Below, piece after piece: positions 60,841-64,000 of a stretch of 64,000 bases of DNA. Location: NCBI RefSeq assembly GCF_013371465.1, contig NZ_JABWDU010000003.1:248001-312000 (forward strand), read 5' to 3'. A program made the translations under genes and the position numbers. Source of the stretch: Ensifer oleiphilus. GTDB taxonomy: Bacteria; Pseudomonadota; Alphaproteobacteria; Rhizobiales; Rhizobiaceae. Numbering within the stretch: position 1 is the stretch's first letter; each line of letters opens with the position of its first letter. The notes under the pieces were generated by a model, which saw only the letters and a list, made by a program, of their open reading frames with translations, was not told the DNA's origin and searched no databases.

Positions 60841-62601
60841 ATGACGCTCGCTATCATTGCCTATCTCGGAGGTGCGCTGACCATACTCAGCCCCTGCATC
60901 CTCCCCATCCTGCCTTTTGTCTTCGCCCGCGCGGGCCAGCCTTTCATGAAGAGCACGCTGCCCATGCTGGCCGGAATGGCCGTCACCTTCGCCTTCGTCG
61001 CCACGCTTGCCGCTGTCGGTGGCAGCTGGGCCATCCACGCCAACGAATACGGCCGGCTTGCCGCTTTGACGCTGCTGGCGCTCTTCGGCGCCAGCCTGTT
61101 GTCGCCACGGGTCGCAGGCTGGCTGACGCGCCCTGCCGTCGACTTCGGCAACAAGCTCAACCGCGTTGCCGGCCATCAAGGCAGCCCGACTGTGTTGGGC
61201 TCGCTCACCCTTGGCATCGCGACCGGCTTGCTCTGGGCTCCGTGCGCCGGACCGATCCTCGGCCTGGTTCTGACCGGCGCCGCGCTCCAGGGAGCAAACG
61301 TCGCGACCACGCTGCTGCTTGTTGCCTATGCAGGCGGTGCCGCGACATCGCTCGCGGTGGCCCTGTTTGTCGGCGGCAAGATCTTTGCATCGATGAAGCA
61401 ATCGCTCCATATCAGCGAACGCATCCGCCAGGGTCTCGGCGTCGCCGTTCTCGTCGGCGTCGCGACCGTCGCATCCGGCCTCGATACCGGGCTTTTGGCC
61501 CGATTGTCCTACGCAAGCACCTCGTCCTTCGAGCAGGCTTTACTGGGTCGGGTCGATACCCGAACATCGCCAAAGGTCGTGAGCAATGCAGCCGTCATGA
61601 CGGCTCGCGATACCAAAGAGCCCTTCCTGAGCGATTTGCCAGTCGAAGGTATCGCCCCTCCGCTTGACGGCGCTGTCCAGTGGCTCAACTCGGCGCCACT
61701 CTCCAACCAACAGCTACGCGGAAAGGTCGTTCTGGTCGACTTCTGGACCTATTCCTGCATCAACTGCATTCGCACGATTCCTTATGTCCGCGCCTGGGCC
61801 GAGAAGTACAAGGACCAGGGTCTCGTTGTGATCGGTGTCCACGCCCCGGAGTTTGCCTTCGAAAAGAAGATAGACAATGTCCGTGCGGCGGTTGCGGACT
61901 TTGGGATCGACTATCCCGTCGCCATCGACAACGATTACCGGATCTGGCGCGCCTTCGAGAACAGCTATTGGCCGGCGCATTACCTGATCGATGCCAAGGG
62001 GCAGATCCGCTACCATCATTTCGGCGAAGGCAACTACGCCCAGACCGAACAGGCAATCCAGGATCTGCTGCGCGAAGCCGGAAACAAGATGGCGGCCGAC
62101 GCGACGGTCGCGCCGGACGCCCAGGGTGCACATGCAGCGCCCGATCTCAGCCATATCGGATCGGGTGAAACCTACCTCGGCTACGAGCGTGCGTCCAACT
62201 TTGCCTCTCCCGAGGGTCTGCTCCCGGGCCGGCCGCGCGACTATTCCGTCGCCGAGCCCGGCCTTAACGAATGGGGCCTTTCCGGTCGCTGGGCGGTCGA
62301 AGCCGAAAGGGCTGTGCTCGACACCGCCGGCGGGGGCATCACTTATCGGTTCAAGGCCCGCGATCTTCACCTCGTGCTGGGTCCCGGTGAAGGTGGCAAG
62401 CCGGTTCGCTTTCGAGTGACGATCGACGGCAAGGCGCCCGGCAAGAACCATGGTGCGGATACCGACCACGATGGCAACGGCACGATCACCGCCACACGCC
62501 TCTACCAACTCGTTCGTCAGTCGGACCGGATCGAAGCCCGCAACTTCGAGATCCGATTTCTCGATCCAGGTGCGGAAGCCTACGCTTTCACGTTCGGCTG
62601 A
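60841..62601 (+). CDS. dipZ: DipZ-like CcdA-thioredoxin fusion protein
   Basis: The 586-residue protein has three parts. An N-terminal CcdA/DsbD membrane domain has conserved cysteines in LSPCILPILPFVF and WAPCAGPILG. A periplasmic thioredoxin-like domain has SCINCIRTIPY as its active site (CINC) and later WPAHYLIDAKGQ. A C-terminal beta-rich DipZ domain ends GAEAYAFTFG. It carries electrons from cytoplasmic thioredoxin across the membrane to periplasmic thiols. The start follows AAGGGA. Its divergent partner is an exported hydrolase and both lie near a redox regulator. Confidence 0.92.
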   Translation: MTLAIIAYLGGALTILSPCILPILPFVFARAGQPFMKSTLPMLAGMAVTFAFVATLAAVGGSWAIHANEYGRLAALTLLALFGASLLSPRVAGWLTRPAVDFGNKLNRVAGHQGSPTVLGSLTLGIATGLLWAPCAGPILGLVLTGAALQGANVATTLLLVAYAGGAATSLAVALFVGGKIFASMKQSLHISERIRQGLGVAVLVGVATVASGLDTGLLARLSYASTSSFEQALLGRVDTRTSPKVVSNAAVMTARDTKEPFLSDLPVEGIAPPLDGAVQWLNSAPLSNQQLRGKVVLVDFWTYSCINCIRTIPYVRAWAEKYKDQGLVVIGVHAPEFAFEKKIDNVRAAVADFGIDYPVAIDNDYRIWRAFENSYWPAHYLIDAKGQIRYHHFGEGNYAQTEQAIQDLLREAGNKMAADATVAPDAQGAHAAPDLSHIGSGETYLGYERASNFASPEGLLPGRPRDYSVAEPGLNEWGLSGRWAVEAERAVLDTAGGGITYRFKARDLHLVLGPGEGGKPVRFRVTIDGKAPGKNHGADTDHDGNGTITATRLYQLVRQSDRIEARNFEIRFLDPGAEAYAFTFG

Positions 62602-63117
62602 GGGATCTAACACCTCCACCAACCACCAAGGAGTGCGGGCGAACGATCGGTTTCATGAAGCGCGGCGATGCGGCAACCCCTTCTACGCCTGCACCGGAAC
62701 CGAACCTGGCACTGTTAAACCGCGCTACGCCTGCGCACTCGCCGCGCCGAGGGATACACAGCGCCTCTCACCTGCCAGCCCTCACGAGTGACCGAGCAAT
62801 GTCGATGATGTCGTCGCGGGCTCGAGGTCGCCCGTGGATCGGGCGACCTCGAGCCCGCTGCGAAACGGCCGCTATCCTTTGCGCACGGCATGAGGACATG
62901 GCATTCAGTCACTCATCGGGCAAAGTCTTCTGCTGCTGGCGTGCATAGAATGGGCCACGTAAATGCACCCACAAATCGCGGTTTTCAGAAGCAGAGCCAA
63001 GCCGGCAGCGTCCCAGGGATTCTGTTCAACGTGATGTGTGCGGTCCGCGATTTTCGCTGGGACCAAGAAACTGGGGAATTCGAATGCAAAGGCAGCCGCC
63101 AGGTTAGACCGCCGTCA
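62602..63117. other. intergenic region with long hairpin
   Basis: No gene is supported here. It includes an unusual 19-bp perfect hairpin at 62816-62858 and the left flank of a decayed oxidoreductase gene. The direct neighbour dipZ ends at 62601. Confidence 0.45.
62816..62858. repeat. 19-bp perfect inverted repeat (hairpin)
   Basis: The left arm 62816-62834 (GCGGGCTCGAGGTCGCCCG) and right arm 62840-62858 are exact reverse complements around a 5-nt TGGAT loop. The arms are GC-rich and contain CTCGAG. No U-run follows on either strand. It lies 215 bp after dipZ, so it may be a terminator for a Rho-type event, a protein-binding palindrome, or a remnant of an inverted element. Confidence 0.7.
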
Positions 63118-63715
63118 TGCGGCTTCTGCCTCAGGAGTGACTTGATGGACCGTGTAGTCGGTGTAGCCTTGCGCGCCACCGCCGTAATGGGTCTCGCGAA
63201 TGGACTTTGCCAGGATGTCGCGCCGCAGCCGCTCGACAAGGTCGGGTTTGGCAATGAAGGGCTGGCCGAAGGCATCACGATCAATCAGCCCATCCTGCAG
63301 GAACCCTTCGGCACGGCCTTTGCCCAGCGCGCGCCGGGGTGAGCGTGGCGGGATAGATTTCACGGAAGCTGCGAAGAGATCCTCCGAAAGCCCCGGGGAG
63401 CTGGCCGGTCCCTGGTCCTTCAGATGCACATAGGCGAACGAGCGGCCAGCGTAGGCGCCAGATGCATTTAGGTCTCCTCGATCTGCGGGTGATATTGAGG
63501 AACTGCTGCAACGGGTGGCCATTGGCTCGGTGGATTTCCACGCCGTCGAAGCCGGCGGCAACCTCACTGGTGGCAGAACGCGAATGGTACCAATGAATCA
63601 GCCAAAGTGGGCGGCGGGGTGCGACCGGCCTCAGTCCCGAGAGCCATTCCGGACGCCCCATGCCCAGCTTCACGCCGCGACTAATCAGTCGGGTTGGCTC
63701 CCCGCGACCGAACAA
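63118..63715 (-). pseudogene. old-yellow-enzyme (N-ethylmaleimide reductase-like) relic
   Basis: Two out-of-phase minus-strand frames carry recognisable pieces of an OYE-family NADH:flavin oxidoreductase. Near 63530 the [21 protein letters not shown] motif appears (family [20 protein letters not shown]). The neighbouring frame ends with AFGQPFIAKPDLVERLR and THYGGGAQGYTDY near 63118-63290. The pieces are in wrong frames and are missing about 100 residues between them. At least one frameshift and a deletion are therefore present, and the gene is inactive. Confidence 0.75.
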
Positions 63716-63718
63716 CGC

Positions 63719-64000
63719 TCAGTTTCGAAAACGCATGGCCTTGAAACCGGCCCTGATCTCTTCCGCAAAGATTTCGGGTTCCTCCCACGCGGCAAAGTGC
63801 CCGCCTTTCGCGGCACGATTATAGTAGACGAGCTTTGGATAGGCGTTTGACAGCCATTTTCTTGGCGGCCGATAGACCTCCCCAGGAAACACGGTTACGG
63901 CAACCGGAACCTTGACAGCGGAGAGCTTAGCCCCCGCCTTGAGGTTCTCCCAATAGATGCGTCCGCTCGAGGGGCCGGTGTTGGTCAACCAGTACAAGGT
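63719..64000 (-). CDS. C-terminal end of an epoxide-hydrolase-like alpha/beta hydrolase, 5' part outside window
   Basis: The frame is open to the right edge and reads TLYWLTNTGPSSGRIYWENL, then VPVAVTVFPGEVYRPPRKWL, then AKGGHFAAWEEPEIFAEEIR, ending near 63719. This matches the C terminus of epoxide hydrolases of the EHN family, with the catalytic histidine in GGHFAAWEEPE. The N-terminal half is beyond 64000, so its start and nucleophile cannot be checked. Confidence 0.8.
   Translation of the reverse strand, partial: TLYWLTNTGPSSGRIYWENLKAGAKLSAVKVPVAVTVFPGEVYRPPRKWLSNAYPKLVYYNRAAKGGHFAAWEEPEIFAEEIRAGFKAMRFRN

Noticed and set aside
63311-63330. Possible sigma-54 promoter-like GGCACGG-CTTTGCC pattern
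   Set aside because: It lies inside a decayed OYE gene, has the wrong first base of the -24 element and no downstream gene in the right orientation.

Overview
The window (about 60% G+C) looks like accessory, replicon-type DNA of an alphaproteobacterium of the Rhizobiales, probably a Rhizobium/Sinorhizobium-like megaplasmid or chromid. This is inferred from the gene families (BMP- and polar-amino-acid ABC operons, HWE-type kinase, FixK/Fnr-like boxes, LysR/LacI/XRE-cupin regulators beside catabolic operons) and from codon usage. No RNA gene, CRISPR array, replication origin or intact mobile element was seen.

Layout. (1) 1-6.9 kb: a low-oxygen-type block with a truncated MBL-fold exonuclease, a carbamoyltransferase paralogue whose catalytic motifs are lost, a frameshifted small gene, a secreted alpha/beta hydrolase, an IS3 orfA relic and a P2-type cation ATPase. 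Fnr/FixK-like TTGA-N6-TCAA boxes precede the carbamoyltransferase and the ATPase. (2) 7.0-19.6 kb: a catabolic cluster on the minus strand, with an NCS2 nucleobase-type permease, a three-subunit molybdenum hydroxylase, a His-rich G3E GTPase, two tandem amidohydrolases (one without its HxH metal motif), UbiD and UbiX decarboxylase partners and XdhC, and a divergent LysR gene. It reads as uptake, hydroxylation, decarboxylation and hydrolysis of an unknown N-heterocyclic acid. (3) 20.2-27.2 kb: a cytosine-deaminase-like amidohydrolase, a complete BMP-family nucleoside/nucleobase ABC importer and a second, related LysR. (4) 27.6-33.4 kb: two hybrid histidine kinases flanking a CheR methyltransferase.

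(5) 33.6-41.0 kb: small hypothetical genes, an IS1182-type relic and a 1.6-kilo-residue autotransporter-like protein built of Ig-like repeats. (6) 41.5-48.1 kb: a glycoasparagine-type system, with CutC, a ROK sugar kinase, a LacI regulator, a polar amino-acid ABC importer and a glycosylasparaginase. A perfect 18-bp LacI-type palindrome sits at the head of the ABC operon. (7) 48.6-56.1 kb: an operon of XRE-cupin regulator, ABM-domain protein, HyuA/HyuB (5-oxoprolinase/hydantoinase), APC permease, ProC and a tautomerase, with two matching AATTGT-N9-(A/G)CAATT sites 50 bp apart at its head. (8) 56.6-62.6 kb: a redox-stress block of Ohr, an OmpR/EnvZ-like pair, a Tat-exported hydrolase and a DipZ-type thiol-disulfide protein. 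A shared promoter motif occurs upstream of ohr and of the hydrolase/dipZ pair. (9) 62.6-64 kb: a long perfect hairpin, a decayed old-yellow-enzyme gene and the end of an epoxide-hydrolase gene.

Functions are assigned from recognisable family motifs read by eye; no database search was possible. Substrates of the three catabolic systems are inferences from gene content.
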